Source: Streptomyces sp. NBC_00554 (lineage in GTDB: Bacteria; Actinomycetota; Actinomycetes; Streptomycetales; Streptomycetaceae). From it: a DNA stretch of 64,000 nucleotides. Of this stretch, positions 50,689 to 59,520 are shown one piece after another (position 1 is the first letter of the stretch; each line of letters opens with the position of its first letter). Under the pieces are notes generated by a model. That model had not been told where the DNA came from. It was given only the letters and a program-made list of their open reading frames with translations, and did not search any database. The stretch is from assembly GCF_041431135.1 (NCBI RefSeq), contig NZ_CP107799.1:3968001-4032000 (forward strand), in the 5' to 3' direction. The translations under genes and the position numbers were made by a program.

Positions 50689-52788
50689 TCACGACTTCGG
50701 CTGGAACGTCTCGGTGAACTGCTTCCACGTGTCCTCACGCAGATCGCTGTCCCAGTCGGCCGCCTTCGCCGTGTACATCAACGCGTACCCCTGGCTCGAG
50801 TTGACGACGAAGCCGCGGTCGATCGACCGGTACTTCGTGCCGCCGTCCTCGTAGGTGAACTCCCAGTCGGCCGTGTTCCAGCCGCGGTAGTCCACCTTCT
50901 CTATTCGCACCCGCTTGTAGTTCGACCGCGTCATGTACTGCTCTTGGTTCTTCCAGTCCGCGACCGGGTCGTCCTTGGGCGTGGTCGTCCACCCGATCAG
51001 GAGCTTCTGCCCGTTGGGACCGGTGAGCCGGGCGCCCGCCGAGTCCGTGGACACGTACTTCCACCCCTCCGGCAGCACGATCGAGAACCCTTGACTGCTG
51101 GTGTACGGCGTTCCGTCCGCCGGGTCCGAGCCCTCGTCGTCGCTGTCCGACCCGCTCGACGTACCGGCACTGGCGCTGGTGCTCGGCGTACTGCCCGAGC
51201 CCGCCTCCCCGGCCGCACCCGTGGCCGAGTCGTCCGCCCCGTCACCGCTGTCCGTGTGGGCGCCGCTGCTCTCCTCGCTGCCGCTTCCGGCGGTCGCCCC
51301 GCTGGACGCGGACTTGGTGTCACCGCTCTTGGAGTTCGAGCTGTCGTCACCCCCGTTGAGGGTCAGCGCCAGCACGGTGCCGAGCACCGCCAGCGCCACG
51401 ACCACCGCGATGATGATCAACGTCCGCCGCGGCACCACATCCGTCAACGGCGCCCGAGGCACCGGCCGCGGCGGCCGCTCCGGAGCCACCGGCCACCCGG
51501 AAGCCTTGCCGGCGGACGCGGAGTCAGCAGGCGCATCAGCCGAGACGGAAGCAGAGACGGCAGTCGCGGCAACAGCACCGTCCTTCTCCGACCCAGGTCC
51601 GGAAACAGGTCCGGAAACAGGTGCGGACACATGCGTGGCCGCCTCCGTACCCGTGCCCGTACCAGTCCCGGCAGTTGCCCCCGAACCCCCGGACTTGGCC
51701 CGCGCCGTCGCAGCCGCACCGGCCGCAGCCGTGGCCGCCCCGGCCGCCGAGGCAGCCTTCCGCACGGAACGCATCGCCCCGCGCAACCGCTCCCCGGCCT
51801 CCTCACCCCGCTTGGCCCCGGAACCGCCCGAGCCACCGGAACCCGAACCACCCTTGCCGGACCCCTCGTCCGGCACCGGCGGCAACGCCACGACCTTCGT
51901 CGCGTCCGGCGGCTCCGGCGCGGTCGGCCTGGGCTCGGGCGCGCGCAGCACCTCGGTGAGCATCGCGCTCGCACCCTCGACGTCGAGCCGCTGCTCGGGG
52001 TCCTTGGCGAGCAACCCGTAGATCACGTTCTCCAGCGGACCCGCGTTCTTCGGCTGCTCCACCGGCTCGGTCATCACCGCGGTGAGCGTCGCGATCGCGG
52101 AACCCTTGTCGTACGGCGGCACGCCCTCCACCGACGCGTACAGCAGACCGCCCAGCGACCACAGGTCGGCGGCGGGCCCGGGCTTGTGACCGCGCGCCCG
52201 CTCCGGCGAGATGTACGAGGGCGCGCCGACGAGCATGCCCGTCGAGGTGATGGACGGGTCGCCCTCGACCTGCGCGATCCCGAAGTCGGTCAGCACGACC
52301 CGGCCGTCCTCGGAGATCAGCACGTTCGACGGCTTCACGTCCCGGTGCAGGATGCCCTCCCGGTGCGCCGAACGCAGCACATCGAGAATCGCCAGCCCGA
52401 CCTCGGCGGCCCGCACCGGCGTGAGCAGGCCGTCCTCGCGGATGACCTCGGCGAGCGACTTGCCCTCGACGAGCTCCATCACGATCCACGGCCGGTTGTC
52501 CTCGTCGACCACGTCGAAGACCGTCACCGCGCCGTTGTTACGGATCCGCGCGATCGCCTTGGCCTCACGCAGCGTGCGCGTGATCAGCCGCCGCTTCTCG
52601 TCCTCGTCGATGCTCGACGGGAACCGCAGCTCCTTGACGGCGACCGTGCGGCCCAGGGTCTCGTCCTTGGCCCGCCACACGGTGCCCATGCCGCCGCGGC
52701 CGAGAACATCCCCCAGCCGGTAGCGCCCGGCGAGGAGACGTTCGCTCTTGTCCTGACGGGATGCTCCCGCCCGCTCCGCCTCCGACAT
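50689..52788 (-). CDS. Membrane Ser/Thr protein kinase, first of the cluster
   Basis: 699 residues from ATG 52788 (SD GAGGGGA). An intact kinase domain (about 22-285): GRGGMGTVWR, VAVKELRF, HRDVKPSNVLI near 145, TDFGIAQVEG, SPERARG. A long Ala/Gly/Ser/Thr linker (about 300-450), a membrane helix (about 453-476), a very Ser/Asp/Gly-rich stalk and an extracytoplasmic domain (SSQGFSIVLPEGWKYVST onward) follow. It heads a run of five same-strand kinase-like genes with gaps of about 90-200 bp. Such a five-kinase cluster in S. coelicolor has been connected with spore-wall synthesis (my recollection; not verifiable here). Confidence 0.93.
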   Translation of the reverse strand: MSEAERAGASRQDKSERLLAGRYRLGDVLGRGGMGTVWRAKDETLGRTVAVKELRFPSSIDEDEKRRLITRTLREAKAIARIRNNGAVTVFDVVDEDNRPWIVMELVEGKSLAEVIREDGLLTPVRAAEVGLAILDVLRSAHREGILHRDVKPSNVLISEDGRVVLTDFGIAQVEGDPSITSTGMLVGAPSYISPERARGHKPGPAADLWSLGGLLYASVEGVPPYDKGSAIATLTAVMTEPVEQPKNAGPLENVIYGLLAKDPEQRLDVEGASAMLTEVLRAPEPRPTAPEPPDATKVVALPPVPDEGSGKGGSGSGGSGGSGAKRGEEAGERLRGAMRSVRKAASAAGAATAAAGAAATARAKSGGSGATAGTGTGTGTEAATHVSAPVSGPVSGPGSEKDGAVAATAVSASVSADAPADSASAGKASGWPVAPERPPRPVPRAPLTDVVPRRTLIIIAVVVALAVLGTVLALTLNGGDDSSNSKSGDTKSASSGATAGSGSEESSGAHTDSGDGADDSATGAAGEAGSGSTPSTSASAGTSSGSDSDDEGSDPADGTPYTSSQGFSIVLPEGWKYVSTDSAGARLTGPNGQKLLIGWTTTPKDDPVADWKNQEQYMTRSNYKRVRIEKVDYRGWNTADWEFTYEDGGTKYRSIDRGFVVNSSQGYALMYTAKAADWDSDLREDTWKQFTETFQPKS

Positions 52789-52937
52789 GCGTCCCCTCAA
52801 GCAACCCGCCCTGACAGAGCCTTCATTGTCCCTCACCGGACAAGTGAACGATGCCGTGGGGCCCCTCAAGAAGGGACCGCCCGACACCTGGCCCCGCGCC
52901 GTCCCGCATGATGGCCCCCAACAAGGAAGGACCGCCG

Positions 52938-54080
52938 ATGCCGCCGCGCCGGACACCTCGGACACTCCGGGCCATACCCGCGGCCCTGGCGCTCCTCGGC
53001 CTGGCCCCGACCTGCTTGCTCGCCTCGACCCCGACCGGCGCACAAACCCCCAGGTCCGAGCCCTCGTCCGGCTCCCGAACCCTCACGTCCCCAGCACCAG
53101 CCGGATCGCGATCGCCCGTCTCCCCGGCCGCGGACGCCGCCCTCGCGCTCCTCGTCACCCGCGGCAAGGCCCCGGCCGCGGCCCTGCTCGCCCAGGACGA
53201 TTCCGGCTCACAATTCGCCGACGCCGGTGACGGAATCGACCGCTCCGACCACTTCCGCGCGGGCAGCATCACCAAGACGTTCATCGCGACCGTCGTCCTG
53301 CAACTGGCCGCCGAACACCGGCTGTCCCTGTCGGACTCCGTGGACGCCCACCTCCCGGGCCTGGTCAGCGGCGCGGGCAACGACGGCAGCCGCCTGACCC
53401 TGCGCGCCCTGCTCACCCACACCAGCGGCCTGTACGACTTCACCGCCGACACCCTGGGCACCGTCCCCGTCACCCCGCTTCAGGCCGTACGCATCGCGCT
53501 CACCCACCCCCCGGCCGACCCCGGCCGCTACGCCTACTCGAACACCAACTACGTCCTGCTCGGCATGGTCGTCGAACAGGTCACCGGCCACTCGTACGCC
53601 ACCGAGGCCGAGCGCCGCATCATCACCCCTCTCCGTCTGACCGGCACCTCCTTCCCGGGTGCCCGCACCTCTCTCCCCTCACCGCACGGCCGCGCGTACG
53701 CCGCCGACGGCTCCGACGTCACCGAGCTCGACCCGCGCGTGGCCGGCGCGGCGGGCGAGCTGGTCACCACGCTCGCCGACCTGGACCGCTTCTACGGGGC
53801 CCTGCTCGCCGGCGAGCTGCTCCCGCCCGGCCAACTGCGGGAGATGCTCAACACCCGCGCCGCACACGGCTCGTACGGCATGGGCCTCTACCCGGTGAAG
53901 CTGCCGTGCGGCACCACGGTGTGGGGGCACAACGGCCGCATATCCGGCAGCTACGTGCGCAGCGCAGCCACCGTCGACGGTCGCCGTGTCCTCACCTTCC
54001 GGGTGAACACGGACGGGATCGCAGACCCTGGCCTCGAACCGGCCCTGCTCGCCGCCGAGTTCTGCCCCCGCACCGAGTAG
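52938..54080 (+). CDS. Secreted serine hydrolase, beta-lactamase/D-Ala-D-Ala carboxypeptidase (class C) family
   Basis: 380 residues. A signal peptide (RRTPRTLRAIPAALALLGLA, then an Ala-rich end near residue 36) exports it. The active-site SxxK is Ser110-Ile-Thr-Lys113 in AGSITKTF; the YxN motif is YSNTNY (near 200) and the third motif is HNG in WGHNGRISG (near 335). It may be a D,D-carboxypeptidase, an esterase or a beta-lactamase relative. ATG 52938 is chosen because AAGGAAGGA lies 6 bases upstream; in-frame ATGs at 52908/52911 are less likely. It is divergent from the kinase cluster and convergent with glpD. Confidence 0.9.
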   Translation: MPPRRTPRTLRAIPAALALLGLAPTCLLASTPTGAQTPRSEPSSGSRTLTSPAPAGSRSPVSPAADAALALLVTRGKAPAAALLAQDDSGSQFADAGDGIDRSDHFRAGSITKTFIATVVLQLAAEHRLSLSDSVDAHLPGLVSGAGNDGSRLTLRALLTHTSGLYDFTADTLGTVPVTPLQAVRIALTHPPADPGRYAYSNTNYVLLGMVVEQVTGHSYATEAERRIITPLRLTGTSFPGARTSLPSPHGRAYAADGSDVTELDPRVAGAAGELVTTLADLDRFYGALLAGELLPPGQLREMLNTRAAHGSYGMGLYPVKLPCGTTVWGHNGRISGSYVRSAATVDGRRVLTFRVNTDGIADPGLEPALLAAEFCPRTE

Positions 54081-54214
54081 AACGGACACGTTCCGAGCAA
54101 AGATCCCAGCTCACGACACTCGTTCGAGTGACATCCCCGGCACGGACCAGCCACACCGCCATGGCGACGACCGGACCGCCACAAGGACGGCCACGAGGAC
54201 GGCCACGAGGACGG

Positions 54215-55921
54215 CTACAGCGGAACGATGTCCGGCGCCCCCAGCCGCGCCGCGTCCGCCGTCAGGTCGTCCGGCTGCCGCTGCGACTCCCGCTCGGCCT
54301 CGACCCGCTTCTCGTAGTGCTCCACTTCCCGTTCGATCTGGTCCTTGTCCCAGCCGAGCACCGGCGCCATGAGCTCCGCGGCCTCCCGCGCACTGCGCGT
54401 TCCCCGGTCGAAGGTCTCGATCGAGATGCGGGTGCGCCGGGTCAGCACGTCGTCCAGGTGCCGGGCACCCTCGTGCGAGGCGGCATAGACGATCTCGGCC
54501 CGCAGATAGTCCTCGGCGGCCGGCAAGGGCTCGCCGAGTGAGGAATCGGCGGCGATGAGGTCGAGCAACTCCTCGGCGAGCGTGCCGTACCGGTTCAACA
54601 GGTGCTCCACGCGCACCACATGGAGCCCGGTGCGCGCCGCGATCCGCGCTCGCGCGTTCCACAGCGCCCGGTACCCTTCGGCGCCGAGCAGCGGAACGTC
54701 CTCGGTGACGCACTCGGCGACCCGCTGGTCGAGACCGTGCACCGCCTCGTCCACCGCGTCCTTGGCCATCACCCGGTACGTCGTGTACTTGCCGCCCGCC
54801 ACGACCACGAGCCCCGGCACCGGATGCGCCACGGTGTGCTCGCGCGACAGCTTGCTGGTGGCGTCCGACTCACCGGCGAGCAGTGGCCGCAGCCCCGCGT
54901 ACACACCCTGTACGTCGTCGCGGGAGAGAGGCACCGAGAGTACGGAGTTCACGTGCTCCAGCAGATAGTCGATGTCCGCGCTGGACGCCGCCGGATGGGC
55001 CTTGTCGAGGTCCCAGTCGGTGTCGGTGGTGCCGATGATCCAGTGCCGCCCCCACGGGATCACGAAGAGCACGGACTTCTCGGTACGCAGGATCAGCCCT
55101 GAAGTGGAGTTGATCCGGTCCTTCGGTACGACCAGATGGATGCCCTTGGACGCACGTACGTGGAACTGCCCCCGCTCCCCCACCATCGCCTGGGTGTCGT
55201 CGGTCCACACCCCCGTGGCGTTCACCACCTGCTTGGCGCGGACCTCGTACTCCCCGCCCCCTTCGACATCCTGCACCTTGGCACCGACAACGCGTTCGCC
55301 CTCGCGCAGGAAGCCGGTCACCCGCGCGCGGTTGGCGACCTTCGCGCCGTACGCCGCCGCCGTGCGCACCAGGGTCGCCACATAGCGGGCGTCGTCCATC
55401 TGCGCGTCGTAGTACTGCAGGGCGCCGACCAGGGCGTCCTTCTTCAGGGCGGGGGCGACGCGCAGGGCGCGGGTGCGGGACAGGTGGCGGTGTGTGGGCA
55501 GTCCGCGTCCATGGCCGCTCGAAATCGACATGGCGTCGTAGAGCGCGACGCCCGAGCCCGCGTACAGCCGCTCCCAGCCCTTGTGCTGGAGCGGGTAGAG
55601 GAACGGCACGGGCTTCACGAGGTGCGGCGCGAGCCGTTCGAGGAGGAGCCCGCGTTCCTTCAGCGCCTCGCGCACCAGTGCGAAATCGAGCATCTCCAGA
55701 TAGCGCAGGCCGCCGTGAATCAGCTTGCTGGACCTGCTCGACGTGCCCGACGCCCAGTCGCGCGCTTCCACCAGACCTGTGGACAGGCCGCGTGTCACGG
55801 CGTCAAGGGCGGTGCCCGCACCGACCACGCCCGCGCCCACGACCAGCACATCCAGCTCACGCTCGGCCATTCCCGCCAGTGACTCGGCGCGCTCCGCCGG
55901 CCCCAGTGTCGCTGTCCTCAC
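54215..55921 (-). CDS. glpD: Aerobic glycerol-3-phosphate dehydrogenase
   Basis: 568 residues. FAD-dependent oxidation of sn-glycerol-3-phosphate to dihydroxyacetone phosphate, passing electrons to the quinone pool at the membrane. FAD-binding VVGAGVVGAGTALDA is at 28-42. SSKLIHGGLRYLEMLDFALV, ASKGIHLVVPKDRI, WIIGTTDTDWD and VVAGGKYTTYRVMAKDAV are typical GlpA/GlpD motifs. A C-terminal cap domain includes the LLNRYG and RTRISIETFDRG elements. GTG start at 55921 with GGGAGG 5 bases before. No glpF or glpK is nearby. Just past the stop is a short 12-bp repeat run (54189-54214) of the ACGAGGACGGCC type. Confidence 0.95.
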   Translation of the reverse strand: MRTATLGPAERAESLAGMAERELDVLVVGAGVVGAGTALDAVTRGLSTGLVEARDWASGTSSRSSKLIHGGLRYLEMLDFALVREALKERGLLLERLAPHLVKPVPFLYPLQHKGWERLYAGSGVALYDAMSISSGHGRGLPTHRHLSRTRALRVAPALKKDALVGALQYYDAQMDDARYVATLVRTAAAYGAKVANRARVTGFLREGERVVGAKVQDVEGGGEYEVRAKQVVNATGVWTDDTQAMVGERGQFHVRASKGIHLVVPKDRINSTSGLILRTEKSVLFVIPWGRHWIIGTTDTDWDLDKAHPAASSADIDYLLEHVNSVLSVPLSRDDVQGVYAGLRPLLAGESDATSKLSREHTVAHPVPGLVVVAGGKYTTYRVMAKDAVDEAVHGLDQRVAECVTEDVPLLGAEGYRALWNARARIAARTGLHVVRVEHLLNRYGTLAEELLDLIAADSSLGEPLPAAEDYLRAEIVYAASHEGARHLDDVLTRRTRISIETFDRGTRSAREAAELMAPVLGWDKDQIEREVEHYEKRVEAERESQRQPDDLTADAARLGAPDIVPL

Positions 55922-56181
55922 CGCTGCCTCCCGCTCTTGGTCGCGCGGCCTCACCCTCGGGCGGGACCCGTGCTCACATCCCCCATGCCCAAAGTCTGAC
56001 CTTCTTGCCCTCCTTCGGCCACCACTCACCAGCAGCCTGTGGACAACACTCGGGGAATCTTGAACGCGCAATCCCGCAAATCGGTCATATTTACTCCTAG
56101 TCTGACATTGCGCTCGCCCGTCTTGTCCACAGGGCTTGCGCACCTGTCCCGCTTCGGCTACTGGGAAGGACGGCCCACTCC

Positions 56182-57390
56182 ATGCCCGCAGACCTCGCCG
56201 TCATCGGACTCGGTCATCACGGCCTGCCCCTCGCCCAGGCCGCCGTCGCGGCCGGCATCCCCACACTCGGCTACAAAACCGGTCCGGAAGGCGGCTCCCT
56301 CAGCCCCGCCGAACTGCGCCGGATGCTCTCGGGGGGCTTCCGGCCCGCCACCGACCCGGCGGAACTCGGCCGCGTCCGCACCGCGGTCATCTGCGCCCCG
56401 ACCTCGCGCGGCGCGGACGGCGCACTGGACCTGAGCCAGCTGGAGGCGGCCGCCCGCACCCTGGCCGCACAGCTGCGCCCGCACACCACCGTGATCCTCG
56501 AGTCACCCGTACGCCCCGGCACCACGGAGGAGTTCCTCCGCCCGCTCCTCGAAGAGGGCTCCGGACTGCGCGCGGGACGCGATTTCCACCTCGCCTACTC
56601 CCCCAGCCGGGTCGACCCCGGCAACCGCGACTTCGGCCCCGCCAACACCCCGAAGGTCATCGGCGGCCTGACACCGGCCTGCACCGAGTCGGCCGCCGCC
56701 TTCTACGGGCGCCTCACCGACAAGGTCGTACGCGCGCGTGGAACACGCGAAGCGGAAACCGTGCAGCTCCTGGAGACCAACTTCCGGCACGTCAACATCG
56801 CCCTCGTCAACGAGATGGCCGTGCTCTGCCACGACCTGGGCGTCGACCTGTGGGACGTCATCCGCTGCGCCGAGACCAAGCCGTTCGGCTTCCAGGCGTT
56901 CCGGCCGGGCCCCGGAGTCGGCGGCCACGGAATCGCCCAGGACCTGACAGGCCACTCCGGACGCACCCTCCGGATGGTCGAACTGGCCCAGCAGGTCAAC
57001 AACCACATGCCCCAGTACGTCATCCAGCGCGCCGCCACGCTCCTCAACGAGCACGGCAAATCGGCCCGCGCCGCGCGCGTGCTCCTCCTGGGCGTCACCT
57101 ACAAGGCGGACCTCGCCGACCAACAGGGCACCCCCGCCCACGAGATCGCCCTGCGCCTGATGGAACTCGGCGCGTCCGTCAGCTATCACGACCCACTCGT
57201 CCCGGCATGGCGCGTCCTCGGCCGCCCCGTCCCGCGCGCGGACTCCCTCTACGAGGCCGCGGCCGACGCCGACCTCACGATCCTGCTCCAGCAGCACCGC
57301 ACGTACGACCTCCAAGGACTGTCCGTGAAGGCCCAACTCCTCCTGGACACAAGGGGAGCAACCCCCACCGGAGCAGCCCACCGGCTCTGA
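56182..57390 (+). CDS. UDP-glucose/GDP-mannose dehydrogenase-family protein lacking the catalytic Cys
   Basis: 402 residues. An N-terminal Rossmann domain has AVIGLGHHGLPLAQAA (about 5-20), where the family usually has GLGYVGLP. The central dimerisation helix carries ETNFRHVNIALVNEMAVLCHDLGVD. The nucleotide-sugar binding C-terminus has VLLLGVTYKADLADQQGTPAHEIA. The signature FRPGPGVGGHCIPxDP instead reads FRPGPGVGGHGIAQDL, putting Gly250 where the nucleophile cysteine should be. It is therefore unlikely to perform the normal four-electron oxidation to a uronic acid; it could be an inactive homologue or carry out a partial reaction. No sugar genes lie nearby. SD GGGAAGGA is 11 bases upstream. 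Confidence 0.85.
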   Translation: MPADLAVIGLGHHGLPLAQAAVAAGIPTLGYKTGPEGGSLSPAELRRMLSGGFRPATDPAELGRVRTAVICAPTSRGADGALDLSQLEAAARTLAAQLRPHTTVILESPVRPGTTEEFLRPLLEEGSGLRAGRDFHLAYSPSRVDPGNRDFGPANTPKVIGGLTPACTESAAAFYGRLTDKVVRARGTREAETVQLLETNFRHVNIALVNEMAVLCHDLGVDLWDVIRCAETKPFGFQAFRPGPGVGGHGIAQDLTGHSGRTLRMVELAQQVNNHMPQYVIQRAATLLNEHGKSARAARVLLLGVTYKADLADQQGTPAHEIALRLMELGASVSYHDPLVPAWRVLGRPVPRADSLYEAAADADLTILLQQHRTYDLQGLSVKAQLLLDTRGATPTGAAHRL

Positions 57391-57521
57391 CCCCGGAAAT
57401 CCCTCTCCCGTATGTCAGTGGTGACTGCTAGTGTCCGGGGCCGTTGTCGCACACGAGTGCGCCCGCGCCCCACGCACATCAGTGCGTCCACCACCCACAC
57501 CAAATTCGGGGGATATCCACC

Positions 57522-58121
57522 ATGAGCCAGCCCACGCCGCCTTCCCAGCCCACCGAGGGCAACCCGTACGCCGCTCAGCAGCCCGTCGCCGGCAACCCCT
57601 ACGCCGGCCAGCAGCCCTCGGACGGCAACCCGTTCGCGGGTCAGCAGCAGCCCACCGGCGGCAACCCGTTCGCGGGCGGCCAGCAGCCCGGCTTCGCCCC
57701 GGCGCCGCCCGCCCCGCGCCAGGGCAACCTCGCCCTCGGCATCGTGGCCGCCGTTGTCGCGGCCCTGGTGACCGCCGGCATCTACGGCGCCATCATCGGT
57801 GCCTCGGGGTACGAGATCGGCTACGCCGCGGTCGGCGTCGGCTTCCTCACAGGCCTCGCCGCGGGCAAGATCGGCGGCAGCAACCCCGTACTGCCGGTCC
57901 TGAGCGCCGCCCTCGCCCTGGGCGCCATCTACGCGGGCCAGATCATCGGTGTTGCGATGATCGGTGCCGACGAGTCCGGCATCTCCGCGACCACACTCCT
58001 CACCGACCACTTCGACCTGGTCACCTCGGCCTGGAAGGAATCGGCCGACTTCATGACCTACCTGTTCTTCGGGATCGGCGCCTTCGCCGCCTTCTCGGGC
58101 GCCAAGAAGGCCGCCGCGTAA
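57522..58121 (+). CDS. Membrane protein with GNPYAG repeats at the N-terminus
   Basis: 199 residues. The first ~65 residues are Pro/Gln-rich with four GNP(Y/F)A(G/A) repeats. Four membrane helices follow, at about 68-90, 96-115, 122-150 and 178-197. No enzyme motif. Proteins with such disordered Pro/Gln tails plus a helical bundle are frequent in Streptomyces; a polar or division-site role is possible but not shown. ATG at 57522 has GGGGGA 8 bases upstream. It is convergent with guaB3 across a strong terminator. Confidence 0.85.
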   Translation: MSQPTPPSQPTEGNPYAAQQPVAGNPYAGQQPSDGNPFAGQQQPTGGNPFAGGQQPGFAPAPPAPRQGNLALGIVAAVVAALVTAGIYGAIIGASGYEIGYAAVGVGFLTGLAAGKIGGSNPVLPVLSAALALGAIYAGQIIGVAMIGADESGISATTLLTDHFDLVTSAWKESADFMTYLFFGIGAFAAFSGAKKAAA

Positions 58122-58148
58122 CCCGGTTCACGCACCGGTTCACGTACG

Positions 58149-58191
58149 GCGAAGGGGCCCGCGTCACCACCAGGTGACCGGGCCCCTTCGC
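58149..58191. terminator. Bidirectional terminator
   Basis: A perfect 12-bp stem, GCGAAGGGGCCC (58149-58160) / GGGCCCCTTCGC (58180-58191). Its loop carries an inner GTCACC/GGTGAC stem. It sits between the convergent 57522 gene and guaB3. Confidence 0.9.
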
Positions 58192-58226
58192 GTCGTACGA
58201 GCTGTCGTACGAGCCGTTCGTACTGT

Positions 58227-59351
58227 CTACCGCTTGTGCTGCGAGTCCGCAACCGTCACCTCGACGCGCTGGAACTCCTTCAGCTCGCTGTAGCCGGTGG
58301 TGGCCATGGCGCGGCGCAGGGCCCCGAAGAAGTTCATCGAGCCGTCCGGGATGTGCGAGGGGCCCGCGAGGATCTCCTCGATGGTGCCCACCGTGCCGAG
58401 GTCGACCTTCTTGCCGCGCGGCAGCTCCTCGTTGACGGCCTCCATGCCCCAGTGGTGGCCCTTGCCGGGCGCGTCGGTGGCGCGGGCCAGCGGAGAGCCC
58501 ATCATCACGGAGTCGGCGCCGCAGGCGATGGCCTTGGGGAGGTCGCCGGACCAGCCGACACCGCCGTCGGCGATCACGTGCACGTACCGGCCGCCGGACT
58601 CGTCCATGTAGTCACGGCGCGCGGCCGCGACGTCGGCGACCGCGGTCGCCATCGGGACCTGGATGCCCAGCACATTGCGCGTGGTGTGCGCGGCGCCGCC
58701 GCCGAAGCCGACGAGGACACCGGCCGCGCCCGTGCGCATCAGGTGCAGGGCCGCGGTGTACGTGGCGCAGCCGCCTACGATCACCGGGACGTCCAGCTCG
58801 TAGATGAACTGCTTCAGGTTGAGCGGCTCGGCGGCACCGGAGACGTGCTCCGCCGACACCGTCGTACCGCGGATGACGAAGATGTCCACGCCCGCGTCCA
58901 CGACGGCCTTGGAGAACTGCGCCGTGCGCTGCGGGGACAGGGCGGCGGCGGTGACGACGCCCGAGTCGCGCACCTCCTTGATGCGCTGCCCGATCAGCTC
59001 CTCCCTGATGGGAGCCGCGTAGATCTCCTGGAGGCGACGGGTCGCGGTGTCCGCGTCAAGCTCCGCGATCTCGTCGAGCAGCGGCTGCGGGTCGTCGTAC
59101 CGCGTCCACAAGCCCTCGAGGTTGAGCACGCCCAGGCCGCCCAGCTCACCGATGCGGATCGCGGTGGCCGGGGAGACGACCGAGTCCATGGGGGCGGCCA
59201 GGAAGGGCAGCTCGAAGCGGTAGGCGTCGATCTGCCAGGCGATCGAGACCTCCTTCGGGTCCCGGGTACGGCGGCTCGGGACGACGGCGATGTCGTCGAA
59301 GGCGTACGCCCGGCGGCCGCGCTTGCCGCGCCCGATCTCGATCTCAGTCAC
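58227..59351 (-). CDS. guaB3: GuaB3-family IMP dehydrogenase-related protein
   Basis: 374 residues, the usual GuaB3 length, without the CBS pair found in true IMP dehydrogenase. GTG start at 59351 (VTEIEIGRGKRGRRAYAFDD). The TIM-barrel motifs APMDSVVSP, GGLGVLNLEG, GACADSVMMGSPLA-like (here CGADSVMMGSPLA) and YVHVIADGGVGWSGDL are present. The catalytic loop normally GPGxxCTT reads GFGGGAAHTTR, with His222 in place of the cysteine. Its precise reaction in Streptomyces is unsettled; GMP reductase activity has been reported for a GuaB3 of another phylum (recollection). It follows guaB after 152 bp. Confidence 0.9.
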   Translation of the reverse strand: MTEIEIGRGKRGRRAYAFDDIAVVPSRRTRDPKEVSIAWQIDAYRFELPFLAAPMDSVVSPATAIRIGELGGLGVLNLEGLWTRYDDPQPLLDEIAELDADTATRRLQEIYAAPIREELIGQRIKEVRDSGVVTAAALSPQRTAQFSKAVVDAGVDIFVIRGTTVSAEHVSGAAEPLNLKQFIYELDVPVIVGGCATYTAALHLMRTGAAGVLVGFGGGAAHTTRNVLGIQVPMATAVADVAAARRDYMDESGGRYVHVIADGGVGWSGDLPKAIACGADSVMMGSPLARATDAPGKGHHWGMEAVNEELPRGKKVDLGTVGTIEEILAGPSHIPDGSMNFFGALRRAMATTGYSELKEFQRVEVTVADSQHKR

Positions 59352-59410
59352 GTGTGTGGCCTTTCCCTCTTCGCTTCTGCGTCTCCCAGTATCGCCGACG
59401 CCCACGACAA

Positions 59411-59440
59411 GGGCGGCCCCGGGAACCCCCGGGACCGCCC
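59411..59440 (-). terminator. Hairpin between guaB and guaB3
   Basis: GGGCGGCCCCGGG / CCCGGGACCGCCC (59411-59440) forms a 13-bp stem with one mismatch and a 4-nt loop, located about 64 bp after the guaB stop. It may terminate or attenuate guaB transcription before guaB3. Confidence 0.7.
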
Positions 59441-59450
59441 TCAAGCCGTA

Positions 59451-59520
59451 CGGCTACTGGCTACGGCTGTGGTGACGACTACTGGTACGGCTACTCGCTG
59501 CGGCTACTGGCTACGGCTGT
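59451..59520. repeat. 20-bp direct repeat duplicating the guaB 3' end
   Basis: CGGCTACTGGCTACGGCTGT occurs identically at 59451-59470 and 59501-59520, 50 bp apart. The second copy includes the last codons and stop of guaB; the first is an extra copy in the intergenic DNA. Between them is a degenerate GGTACGGCTACTC unit. Confidence 0.8.
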
